Assembly: GCA_003254925.1 (NCBI GenBank)
Contig: QANZ01001133.1
Span: 1 to 64,000, forward strand
Length of the DNA stretch: 64,000 nt
Direction: 5' to 3'
Source of the DNA: Chamaecrista fasciculata
Lineage: Eukaryota > Streptophyta > Magnoliopsida > Fabales > Fabaceae
The notes under the pieces are model-generated. The model was not told the origin of the DNA. It ran no database searches and worked only from the letters and a program-made list of their open reading frames with translations. Shown one piece after another: positions 1 to 10,545 of the stretch. The number at the start of each line of letters is the position of its first letter. Position 1 is the first letter of the stretch. The position numbers and the translations under genes were made by a program.

Positions 1-105
1 ACTATATATATGCCAAAGTTGTTTTCACAACTAGGGTGGTCCATTATTTTTACCACTTTGGTCCCTCTTCTTTCTCCACTCCATTTTCTCACTCTTTTGG
101 ATCAG

Positions 106-1310
106 TGGCTTGAAGATCTTAGCTCCACTCAAGATCAATTTCAACTCCAGGTCAGTGATTTCGTCTCCCACACTCGGATTTATTTCCGTCATAAATTTGA
201 ATTAAGTTTATACTTTTTTATCCCTGAATTTATACTAAATTAATACTATTTGATCCTTTAATTTGAATTAATTTTATACTTTTTGGTCCCTGAACTTGTT
301 CTAAATTTATACTATTTGGTTCTTAAATTTGTATTAGATTTGTACTTTTTGGTCTCTGAATTTGATTAAGGGATCAAACCGTTGACAATTGCTATAATTT
401 ATGAACTGAATAGTTTATTTTAATTATTTAGGTACTAAATTAATTGACTCGGTATAAATTCCAAGACCAAATAATAGGTTTTCTCCTAAGAAGCATGGAC
501 ACTTCATTTTGAGAGCGTGTCGCCGTATCGGACACGTGTCGGTGTCCGACACCCATACGACACTGACACGACACATATTCATAAATTTTAAAATATAAAT
601 CAATTTTTTGTGACTTTAACATGACATATAAGAGAAAATAATAATACATATGACATATATTATGAATAAAACTTGTAATTTTTAAATTTTTCATTAAAAA
701 TTATGAATATTTAATTATTTTTATATATAAATATATGCCGTGTCGTGTCGTGTAATTTTGAGAGTCTAGCGTGTCGCTGTGTCCGTGTCCGTGTCGTGTC
801 ACGTGTCCATGCTTCCTAGGTTTTCTCTTAATTATTTATGTTCTCTCTGACTTCAATTGAACTTGCGTGTCATTCTGCCGCATCTTCTGTATAAGTATTT
901 GGTGGCATGAATCGTTAAACTTTTCTCAGCTTAAGTATATATATATACTTGTTTTGATTTCCAAAAGAATAATCCAAGTAGCACCTAAGAAGATTGTGTA
1001 GGAGCACTAATCAAATTTTTAATCTTGCTCAATTAAACCAGCCGACTTAACATGATCGGTGAACATAACTCAGTCTCAATACCTATCTCATGTATTTTAC
1101 CTTTTTGCAAAACCCTTGATGTTGTTGTAGGTAGGGTACAGCGACTGGCTAGCTGAAGAAGCAGGCCTGCCTCCAATAGAGAAATGGAGAGAGGAAATGT
1201 ATGTTGAGAGCATCAGAAAAATAAGCGACATGCAAGACAATTACAAAGATCAATGGGATCATGCTTACTGGGATGCTATCATAAAAGGTGAATCTTCTCG
1301 CAACATCTGA
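106..1310 (+). CDS. 3' exons of an unrecognised plant gene (partial)
   Basis: Two exons can be read, join(106..150, 1131..1310). The first follows an acceptor ending ATCAG and gives 15 residues (WLEDLSSTQDQFQLQ). It stops at CAG before GTCAGTG. The second follows TTGTTGTAG and continues in phase as VGYSDWLAEEAGLPP, then an acidic/aromatic stretch (residues DNYKDQWDHAYWDA), ending at TGA 1308-1310. The composition is coding-like and there are no stops in the 180-nt exon. I do not recognise the family. The upstream part of the gene lies outside the window. A longer open frame runs from an ATG at 10, but it has no coding look before 106 and crosses the donor, so that start was not used. It converges on the OSCA-like gene, whose stop codon is only about 310 bp away. 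Confidence 0.5.
190..365. repeat. Tandem imperfect repeat inside the first intron
   Basis: A roughly 35-bp phrase of the type 'tttatactttttggtccctgaattt' recurs about four times with substitutions. It resembles the 'ttggtccc' subterminal repeats of the MITEs found elsewhere in this window, and it may be an element remnant. Confidence 0.45.
485..816. mobile_element. MULE-like MITE, GTGTCC-rich termini (copy 1)
   Basis: Terminal inverted repeats are readable: AAGCATGGACAC at the left end (491-502) and GTGTCCATGCTT at the right end (803-814). Next to them are runs of GTGTCG/GTGTCC hexamers. The interior is AT-rich and non-coding. The flanks share TAGGTTTTCT (475-484 and 817-826), a target duplication of 9-10 bp typical of Mutator-like insertion. 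Related copies lie at 14459-14735 and, more decayed, at 34430-34695. The element sits in the intron of the partial gene at the left edge. Confidence 0.7.
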
Positions 1311-1622
1311 TGCTTCAGTCCTGCACTGACGCTAATAATTTTTATATCCATTTTTTTAAAATGTTTATTTCTCTTGTTATTGTCTCAACTTGATTAATAT
1401 TAGCTAAGCAAATAAAAATAGTTTAAGAAATAATTCTTCTAAGGATTCCCTCTCGAGATCAAAACTTGAGGATTCTCATTTGAATTTTACTAAGTGTCTG
1501 GTTATTTGCATTTCCTTCATTTGCTTTACCCCTCCGAATGTGTGTTCTACTTTTTAATTTTTAAGACTCAATGAAACATAAAGCTATAAAGGGTTCACAT
1601 TTGTTACCCATAAAATAAAAGA

Positions 1623-4600
1623 TCAAGCCGAACAAACTAATGGTGTGGAGCTAGACTCTGATGCCATGAAGTTCACGGGTCGTAAACCTGGTGGACAATA
1701 GGCATTGATAGCATTCTCGCAATGAACCTCCAAAAGACCACACTTCTCATCAAGTTCATCATTTTCTGCCGCATCCTGATCGCAAGAATATGTATAGAGG
1801 TCCAGTAAGAAATTTTTAAAAGCCAAATGAAACAGATAATGGCACAAAAGAAAAAAAAAATGATTATTTTTGGTGCTTCATAATGAGATTTCACTTGATG
1901 TTATAATGAGACACTGGTCTTGAATTATTTCAGACAAGAATACCAGAGAAAGCAATAAATTTATATGGGAGCTTTACTTAATATAAACTAATTCTAGTCA
2001 TCTTTTCAATTAGTATAAGGTGCCAAGTGTACCTTGAGAGAAAAATGGTGAAAGGAAGGGAGAAAGCGCATCTTGCAGTACTCATTAAACATCAAAGTGA
2101 ACAAGACTAGCGGAATAGTCGCTATGGAAGCTGCTGGTTTCAGTTTCAAGCCAAATAAACCCATCATTGTAATCTGCATGAGGATGATTGCAACAAGTAT
2201 GTAGTGATGAATGAAAGGCCAATACTGTCCACATGTTTCGTAAGTAGTTTCATACACATCTTGAATCTGCACAATAATTTATACCCCCATAAACACAACA
2301 ATTACGAAATAATAATAATAAAAAAAAAATTAACTAAATTTTAATGAAAATAATGAAAGAAAGTTGAGAGAGGGGGCTGAAATGATAAAAAAAAAAAAAG
2401 AAGTGTTCAATGCTGAAAATTTTACCTGGTTGATATAGACAACATAACCTAGACAGAAGTAACCGATAAGAAATGGGAGCATTAGAGGTGCCACAACTGC
2501 ATACACTGTGCCAATTAGTATTGACAAACAGACCAAAGGGATAATTCTGAAATAGGGCAGTGAATAAAGATATGGACTTTTGTCTCGTCTACAGCCATTG
2601 AAACAAGTCTTCAAAGCATCCCAAATTAGTAACCCAGGCTGGAGAATCTCAAAAGAAAACCCCGATAGTCCGTCTGTCAATATGTATGTCAAAAAGAAGT
2701 CTGCCTGCAACAAAATAGATAAAGTCAATATCCATGTAGCCCATAGTGTGTTGGGATTGATTAAATTAATCTTTTTTTTTTTTTAGCTTATTTTAAGCTT
2801 ACACTGCTTCTTACAGTAAAACTGCTTACTGATAAGAAAATTTTAAAAATTTTCCAAATAAATCATGAATTCATTTTTCCAAAAATAAAAAATTTCAAAT
2901 ACTTTACTTGGTAAAATTTCAATTTGTTCTTGAAATCCTCAGTTATCCAGACCCAAACAATATTATAGATACAAAAACTGCAACCCTTGATATTGATTAA
3001 AATTGTGCAAGGATGATTTTACCAAGCACAACCATCAAGTATGCATGAAGCAACTATTCAAAGTGAAATTTTTAGAGCTTCCAAAGTTGTTCAAAATGTA
3101 TGCAGATAAGAGATAAAAATTAAGAAACAATGTATGTCAAGAATAACACAAGCAAAACCTACTTACTTGTGCAGAGACAGCCCTGGCAAGGTTACTAGGG
3201 ATATTTTTTGGATAACTGACAAATAATCCAATTACATCGAGCAGCGATCCTGATAAGACGCTCAGGAAGAACACATTTCCAACCAGAAAGTAGAAAACCA
3301 TGTTGCAAGCTTTGATCTCCTCCTTACTTCTTGCAATACATCCAGCTAATTTAGCCATTGCAAACATTGCAAAGGGCACAATGTAGATAAAAGCTTTAAG
3401 TACAGCGCTTGGAAGAAATCCGGTCACCACGGAGCTGAATCCTGGTCTAAAGAATAATCTATATGTTACAAATCAGAAAAGGATAGTTTCCTTCTTCTAA
3501 AGCATTGATTAATAATACATCAGTAAGAATATAGCGAAAGGCTTCAAGATGCTGTTTTCTCAAGGACAAAATTACTTCTTACTGAATCTGGTTTCGCTTC
3601 TTAAGAGTACTTCTGTTTCTGTGGCTTGACATTTATGAGAAAGCCTATAGAAGAAAAACAGAGAACCAGAAACTGAAGCTGAAGGAAAAAAAAAAGGATA
3701 TAAAAGGGAACAGATTTGTTTACTGAACACTTCATATTAATGCACTAGAAAGGGAGAGAGACTGGAAGTTTTGCTGATTATTTAACTTCGTAGTTGGTAT
3801 TTATCTGATTCATGTGTTGGGTTCATGGTTTGGAATCTATCCAATAGAAGATTCATAGAACCTGGAAAATAGCATGAGAATTTTCATATTGGTATTATAC
3901 TTGAGCAATATTCACTCTTTCTTGTTCCACAAAATTTTGATCTAGGAGAGTGATAACAAAATGGAAGAGAAAATATGACCAGATGTTATAGAATACCAAA
4001 AGAGCTGGCACGAGCAAAGAATCTCACATTAACTCCACAGCCATGACCGGTGGAAACCACTTCTTCAGTTTCTCGTATTTGGCTAATCCTTGCACAGCAG
4101 TGACAGGTATGGCAAAAAAAACTGTAAGCAGTGATGCTGCAATAAGAACACCAAGTTTCAAAAGTGGGACCATTCTATATGATATTTTCATATTCCTCCA
4201 TGAAACATCCCTTGGTTCTGGGGCCACTTCGGTAATCCAAAGAAGTGGATGTGAGTCCTGCTGTAGCTGAGCAGCTATGGCAGCTCCTGCGCGGGACTTA
4301 AATGTAACAAAAGCAACTGGCAACTCCTAGCACATAAAATGAATCAAGATACATTGTTTTTAGTTTCTATAATTAAACAAGAACACCAAGGCTAGTTTTC
4401 CTTTTTTTTTTTTTTTTAAGTTCTCATTTTCAGAATAAAGATGCATGAAACTTGCTAGTATTACACGCTATGCAATTACCTTTTGCTTGAGCGCCTCTTC
4501 ACTCTGTAATTGGTGAATCTTGTGACAAAGTGCCTGAAGTTTTTCCTCAAGAAATTCTACTCTTGAAGAGTCTTGCTTCAATGCTTGTAAGATTGACAAA

Positions 4601-7456
4601 TTTTTCTTATTTTTCTTGCCTGTGAAAGTCTCTCTTAAATCTTCTATCCTTCTTGATAGAGACTTTGCCTGTTTCTAGAAAATGACAACAAATTCTAAAT
4701 GCAGAGCATAAAAAGCTAATACTTAATCTGTTTGGGGATTTTTAATAAAAGTAAGCATCTCTTACCACCAGTGCCTGAAGATCTTCCGCAGCATATAGCA
4801 TTTGATATGAATGAAATGTATATGGATAATATTTGGAGAAGAAATGACTGACGAAACACCCACGAGCCCTGTGCTCGAAGCAAAATGGAATTTCCCGGAC
4901 GACAATTGTAAACTGATCAGGTCTATGCTTTATGTTTTGGACTTGTTCAATCCTTCTAAACAAAATTTCACCATATTCCTGGAAATGAAAGGATGAATGA
5001 AGGCACCCGTTATGCTAAGATGTACACATGAATATATATGTCTATGAGCACTATTGCCTGAAAAAAAAAATTGATAATGCTTCCTGAGATGGGCAGTAGA
5101 CATGAACTCTGTTAGATATATTAAACTTCAAAACTCACCGTATACAGTAGAAACAGTCCATAGAAAGATATGAAACATAAACATCCAAAATGCACCCAAA
5201 GTCTGTGAAAAAAAGCATAAAATCAGTTCTCTTAAATTGCATTATATATATGTATAAAACTCACCGTATACAGTAGAAACAGTCCATAGAAAGATATGAA
5301 ACATAAACATCCAAAATGCACCCAAAGTCTGTGAAAAAAAGCATAAAATCAGTTCTCTTAAATTGCATTATATATATGTATAAAAGGTTGTGCACCAGAA
5401 CATCATCTGTAGGCTAAAGTATATATTGTTATGACAATATCAGCGGATATGCAGCAGAAGATCCATGACAATTGCCAGTTACCTCAAGTTGGATATCTTA
5501 TGCATATATGGTATAGCAGCCTATGCATATAAATACATGTAGGAAATCCACACGAACTTGTGCACGCACAAAGAGCAATGCAGGTTGATGTACTTTTGAA
5601 ATTACCTTTTTTCCCCTTTTGTGGTCTTCTAAAATTTTAGTGACATTTGGTGGTGTCCATACAAGGCAAAAAGTTCAATAAGGACAATAACCGCTTACGT
5701 TTATGTTAGTATAAATCAAACTCTGGTTTTGAGTGCTTGTGTATTAGAATGACTTCAAACATTGGTTTCTGTCAAGAAACATCCAAAATTTGATATTTTG
5801 TTTGAAGCTTTAAAATATTGAAAAGTTGAAGTTTGAGGGGAAAAGGAAAAGAAGATATAATCAAAAGATACAGCAGAGTAAAACGTTGTAATGAAATATT
5901 CGTTTTCTATACTCCTCTTTTATGATTTGATTCTTTTTTGAAAAAAATTTACATAAGCTGAACTAAGTTTGATTAAATGTTTGAGATTCACAATTATACT
6001 ATGATCGTTTTCTAAATATGACCTATTAATCTTTTAAGGTTTCGGATAAAGCACAAGAAGTTGAAGAAAAAAAAAACATTAATGGCTGCACATAATAATT
6101 GTAATAAGAAACAGCAAATTAAAAGAATTGATCAGTTCTTACAGTCTGATCATGTGCCAAGACATTCTCGATCTCTCACCTGTCAGATCCTTTGCTGATA
6201 TTGGATATCGTGAAAGAATCCAATGAATGGATTTCTGAATCCCGACCACCATAGTTAATAGGAATAAGTACCAAGAATCCTACAAGAGTACATACGGCAA
6301 AAAATTTGATGCTGCATGGGAAATAAAATATATACATTAAGAAAAAAAAGGCAAAATAAAGCAAAATCCAGGGAGTTAGGCTACGTTTTTACCAACAATC
6401 TGCTAATTAAAGTGCATATTATCCAATTTTACGATCAAAATCTTCAATAAAAGCTTAATAACATAGATTTTTAGTTCCGAAAAATACATTAACTAAGTAG
6501 CCTGTGAAAGAAATAAACCTCTACGGCTCTACATGATTATGAAAAATAAATGCTCCTCAGGCTAACAAATGAAACTAGTAAAAGAGTTCAAAATTTGAAT
6601 CAAGTAAAAATAAAATGCAAGGACGAAATAGTTGTAATTAAGGCAGTTGTATTAATATATATCGATTTGTACGTTTTTGTATTTAGAAGATATTCACCGA
6701 TTACAATTTATAATTGACAATCATTTTCTTGAGGAAACAGATGCCTAAGAAATTGAATCTCAAAATGACAGGACAGAGGAAGAAAGAAACAGAGAAACCG
6801 CACGCCGATGAACGAAATAAACCTCTACATGATTATTAAAATGTATATTATCCAATTTTACGATCAAAATCTTCAATGAAAGCTTAACAACAAAGATTTT
6901 TAGTTCCGAAAAATACATTAACTAAGTAGCCTGTGAAAGAAATAAACCTCTACATAATTCGAAAAGAGTTCAAAATTTCAGTCATGTAAAAATGAAATGC
7001 AAGGACGAAATAGTTGTAATTAAGGCAGTTGCATTTATATATATCGATTTGTACGTTTTCGTATTTAGAAGATATTCACGGATTTGTACGTTCTTGAGGA
7101 AACAGATGCCTAAGAAATTGAATCTAACAGAGAAACCGCAGGCGGATGAACGAAAATGAAGAAATAAAACGAACTAACCCGAATTTGAAGAGTCTGATGA
7201 TGACGAGAGCATCGAGGCCACCGGTTTGGATGATTTCGTCTTCGGTAACGCGATAAGCGCGTCCGATCCAAGAAACGGAGGGAAGGAAGCGGCTGAGGCC
7301 GACGACGGAAGGAAGGCGGTGGCCGTGGGAGAGACGGCGAGCGTAGTAGATGGTGGCGTTAGAGGGCTGTTTCTTGAGGATAGAGAAGAGAGAGAGAATG
7401 ATGAAGGCCAAGCCTATGTTAATGGCGGCAGAAGCGAAAAGGCTGTGAGGATTCAT
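1623..7456 (-). CDS. OSCA/CSC1-like (DUF221) ion channel protein
   Basis: Ten exons on the minus strand: 7456..7179, 6311..6180, 5328..5265 or its identical copy 5202..5139, 4978..4766, 4674..4480, 4326..4028, 3446..3167, 2704..2426, 2266..2033, 1775..1623. With one copy of exon 3 the lengths sum to 2127 nt, 708 aa, and every junction keeps phase. The start MNPHSLFASAAINIGLAF is an N-terminal membrane segment. It is followed by SILKKQPSNATIYYARR, typical of the family. The cytosolic part (FRRIEQVQNI...FTIVVREIP, exons 4-5) has a charged coiled-coil stretch. PVAFVTFKSRAGAAIAAQ and EAPEPxDVxW-like EVAPEPRDVSW precede the DUF221 membrane core in exons 6-9. Known members are osmo- or mechanosensitive cation channels of the plasma or inner membranes. 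The specific role here is inferred from family membership. Length fits the family (about 700-770 aa). Closest by memory to the HYP1/At3g54510-like subgroup. Confidence 0.9.
5131..5382. repeat. Perfect 126-bp tandem duplication carrying exon 3 of the OSCA-like gene
   Basis: Units 5131-5256 and 5257-5382 appear identical by reading. Each holds a complete 64-nt exon (5139-5202 and 5265-5328, minus strand) with its own acceptor (TTTTTTTCACAG) and donor (GTGAGTTT). The exon encodes LWVHFGCLCFISFYGLFLLY plus T, a membrane segment. Because 64 is not a multiple of three, using both copies shifts the frame and gives a stop a few codons into exon 4. The sequence between the two exon copies is only 62 nt. 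Confidence 0.9.
6411..7155. repeat. Direct duplication inside OSCA intron 1
   Basis: Two related copies, about 6411-6816 and 6838-7155, share long blocks, for example 'ttagttccgaaaaatacatt', 'gcaaggacgaaatagttgta' and 'gaggaaacagatgcctaaga'. They also share the end 'acagagaaaccgca.gc.gatgaacg'. Copy 2 has lost about 90 bp internally and ends some 25 bp from the exon 1 donor (GTTAGTTC, 7171-7178). The differences are a few substitutions and indels, so this duplication is older than the exon 3 one. Confidence 0.8.
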
Positions 7457-7795
7457 GTTTTGAGGAACTTGAGAGAGTGAAAGAAAGAAGAAGAAGAAGA
7501 AATTGGAGAGAGAGAAAATAATAGAGAGAGAAAGTGAGGAGAATGTATGAATTGAATGATGAATTTTTGTCGTCTGTTTGAGAGAGAGTGTGTGTGTGCG
7601 CGCGCGGTGTGATACCTCTGAATCTGGGAGTACGTGGCGGAGGGTCACGAATTAAGAGAGGAAGGCACGTAACTAACTCTATTCTATAACTCCATCTTCT
7701 GCATTTTGCTGTTCCGTTCTCATTGCTATCTGTTTTTTTTTTTCTTAACTGTTCCTGTATCACACAACACACGCTCCAATGCACAGTTTTTATTT

Positions 7796-8312
7796 GGCCG
7801 GAACCTCAAATTAGTTCCTTATATATTAGGTGAATTTCATTTAGTCCTTTATGTTTTAATTGTTTCATATTGGATTTACATGTTTCTATAATTTTTCAAA
7901 TTAGTCACGAAAATGTTGAACGAGTTATATCTCTCTCTTTTCAAATTTAAATGCGACAAATATAGAGATAAGGGTTTCTTCTTACGAGTATTTTAGAGCA
8001 TCAACAAATAAGGCCAAAATGAATTTCGAAAATGGATAACTCGTTTTACGGTCAAACAAGTAAAATTGATAATATCTCTCTCCTCTTAAATTCGAATGTG
8101 ACAAGTCCAAAATTATATGTTAAGTATTGTAGAGTTCTTTCTCTATTCAATTGAGATCATTAGCAAATGAGGTCAAATTGCATTTTGAAAGTAGGTTTGT
8201 GAACAATTTGAGAAATTATAAAAATATATAAGATCAATCTAAAACAGATAAAACATAAAGGACCAATTTGAAAGCTACCCTATACATAAGAAACAATTTG
8301 TGGTTTTGGCCT
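7796..8312. mobile_element. MITE with GGCC...CAAATT inverted termini, 9-bp TSD
   Basis: The left end (GGCCGGAACCTCAAATTAGTTC) and the right end read in reverse (GGCCAAAACCACAAATTGTTTC) are imperfect inverted repeats. Both sides also carry 'ataaaggac/gtccttta' type phrases. The flanks have TTTTTATTT at 7787-7795 and 8313-8321. The interior is AT-rich with no reading frame. It lies just upstream of the OSCA-like promoter. Partial relatives are at 37569-37690 and 62155-62360. Confidence 0.65.
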
Positions 8313-8840
8313 TTTTTATTTTTTAATCTCGGCAAACACATTTTTCATTTTTCGGATGTCCTCCTAACATTTGGCATTTTTCAAAATTTACTTGAATTAT
8401 GCTCACTATGTGAAAGTTTTCTTTAATTTAAAAAGAAATATTATTTTTATTTTATAAAAAAAATCATTTCTAATATTTTCTGTTTTTTTTTTATTACATT
8501 TGAAATTTCCCAAAATTTAGAGTTTATCCCAAAAAAAACTCAAAATTAACTATTAACTATTAACTATTAACTATATAGATATAAAGAATTAATTATTGAG
8601 CCTCAAATGGCATAAGCATTTTTTTGGTACACGGAGCAACCAAAATCATCATAAAATATCAAAAAGATGTTTTTACTATTTTTTTAAAATAAATTTATGA
8701 TATTTTATAACTTTACACATAAATAAACTATTCAATCATGTTAATATAATCATTTAGTAATTGTTGAATTTCTATTATCTAAATGGACTAAATTGAATTG
8801 ATTTGAATTAGTTTGAAAATTGCATACATATTTAAATATC

Positions 8841-9783
8841 TCAACTTCACCTATAACATTTAATGCTTTAGCTAACACACACCGAACAACTAACTCTGAT
8901 AAACAACATCTTGACATCTAACACTCCCCCTCAAGTTAGATCGTAGATTTTAATCATGCCCAACTTATTATAAAAGTATTGCGAAACATAAAAATCTCAT
9001 ACATCATAAAATTGTGAAAATTAAACTAAGAAAAAGACCCTTGAACAAACTTCTTACAACTCCCCTTGTCAATATATCTCAAATAGAACGACTCAAAGGA
9101 AATCACCACTAAACTTGTCGAGAGAAGAAAAGATGATCACGTGGTTAAAGTAAAATGGGGATAAGTTTGAATGAAAACACAACTAGCTATGAGCCCATGG
9201 TTGAAGTCATACGGAGAGAAGGTTGGAATGAGAACACAGCCATAACCACAAACTTGAGTCATCAACAAACTTGAGTGAAAACTATTTGAGTAAGAGGTTG
9301 GAATGAAGACAACCAAAATCTACAAAAACTGATTTGAAAATGAAGAAAACTAAAGACAGTTGGATGAAAGTTGATATTTAGTTAAGGAGAAATGACTGAA
9401 ATGAAAACAAAAGAAAATAAGATAACAATGAAATGAAAAATAAATGAATATTGTGACATTGATTTAGCAACCTACATACCCAACATTGTTGAGAGTAACT
9501 TTGACAAAAACAATGACAAAAAAGAGATGAGGACAGGCCAGTGTGCACGACGATGTTGAGATAGGCGAAAGATGATGCTAGAAACAACGTCACACGTCGA
9601 CGCGTGAGAATTTCAGGGAAGTGTCAGGAGGCGCATGGTGGTGCATGCAACAGAGGACGGCGACGGGTAAAGGTAGGTTTTGTCGATCAAGACCTTTTGA
9701 CCTCAACTTTACTTACCACATTTAATGTTCTAGTGAACACATACTAAACGATTAACTCTAATAAATAACATATTGACATCTAA
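8841..9783 (-). mobile_element. Degenerate non-autonomous copia-like element (minus strand)
   Basis: Direct repeats of about 80 bp, 8841-8923 and 9703-9783, read on the minus strand as TGTTAGATGTCAAGATG and TATTAGATGTCAATATG and run on to AACATTAAATG and GTTGAG. Next to the first, the plus-strand ACTCCCCCTCAAGTTAG is a polypurine tract in reverse (CTTGAGGGGGAGT), followed by AAGTTGGGCATGA on the minus strand as in the 3' ends of copia pol genes. The interior is only about 780 bp with no open frame. It has imperfect repeats around 'gaggttggaatgaaaac' (9150-9320). Confidence 0.55.
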
Positions 9784-10012
9784 TAATAATAATTAATCTT
9801 AAAAACATATAAAATTATAGTTATTCAAATTAACATAAATAAAAATAAATTATTAAGTTTATAAAATAAACATATTTCTTAAATATGAAAAATTTAAAAA
9901 TAAAAACAAAAGATAATTTCTTAAATCAAAGTATCAAACCCATATAAAAGTTGTTTCTTTTTCTTGTTCATACAAATATATCCTGTTAGATAGTGAGCCC
10001 AAGATAATTCAA

Positions 10013-10181
10013 GGCCCAGCCCATTAGATTAATAATGTTTAGCGCCACTCTCTATAATGGTTTCTTTCGTTTCTCTGAGAAAACGAAACCGCGACGCCGC
10101 CTCTCCCACATGACCTTCTTCCCACTTCGCGATTTTTTGTCTCCTTCACTCTCCGATTAAATTCATATACTCAAAACCCTA
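10013..10181 (+). promoter_or_regulatory. NOP58 promoter: site II elements and telo-box
   Basis: GGCCCAGCCCATT at 10013-10025 holds two site II motifs (TGGGCC and TGGGCT on the minus strand). AAACCCTA, a telo-box, is at 10174-10181. This pairing is well known for plant ribosome-biogenesis and translation genes. A non-coding first exon seems to end at about 10211 before GTATGT. The acceptor is ACAG at 10521-10524, so the 5' UTR holds an intron. Confidence 0.65.
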
Positions 10182-10545
10182 GGAGCCACAATCATCTCCC
10201 TCACCTACTAGGTATGTTCTTGCTTCTCAACTCTACACTGTTTTTGGTTTTGCCCTTCTTCCCCTGTTGGCTGCTTCCTGGTGTTGTTATGTCTTTCATT
10301 ATGCTACTTATTTTGCATGGGCCAAGTCTTTTGAGACTTTCTGAGCCTCAAGTTCGAAGTTTTCTCTTATGTCGCTTCTGATTTCGGTGGTTACTGCATT
10401 CGGTTACTGATAGTGCTTGTTTCTTCTCCTTGGGTGGATGGAAAATTTGTGTTTTGGGTTTTAGGGTGTGTGTCTGGAAATTCATTATATGTATGTTTAG
10501 GATTTTAATGGATGATTTTTACAGGTTTGCTCCGGAAGTAATCAA

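Noticed and set aside
10..243. 77-codon frame from ATG at 10
   Set aside because: It has no coding look before 106 and runs through a good donor at 151. Only the 106-150 part was kept as an exon.
7124..7784. Long minus-strand frames across the OSCA leader
   Set aside because: They extend exon 1 through the donor and through CT-rich leader sequence. The family start is the ATG at 7456.
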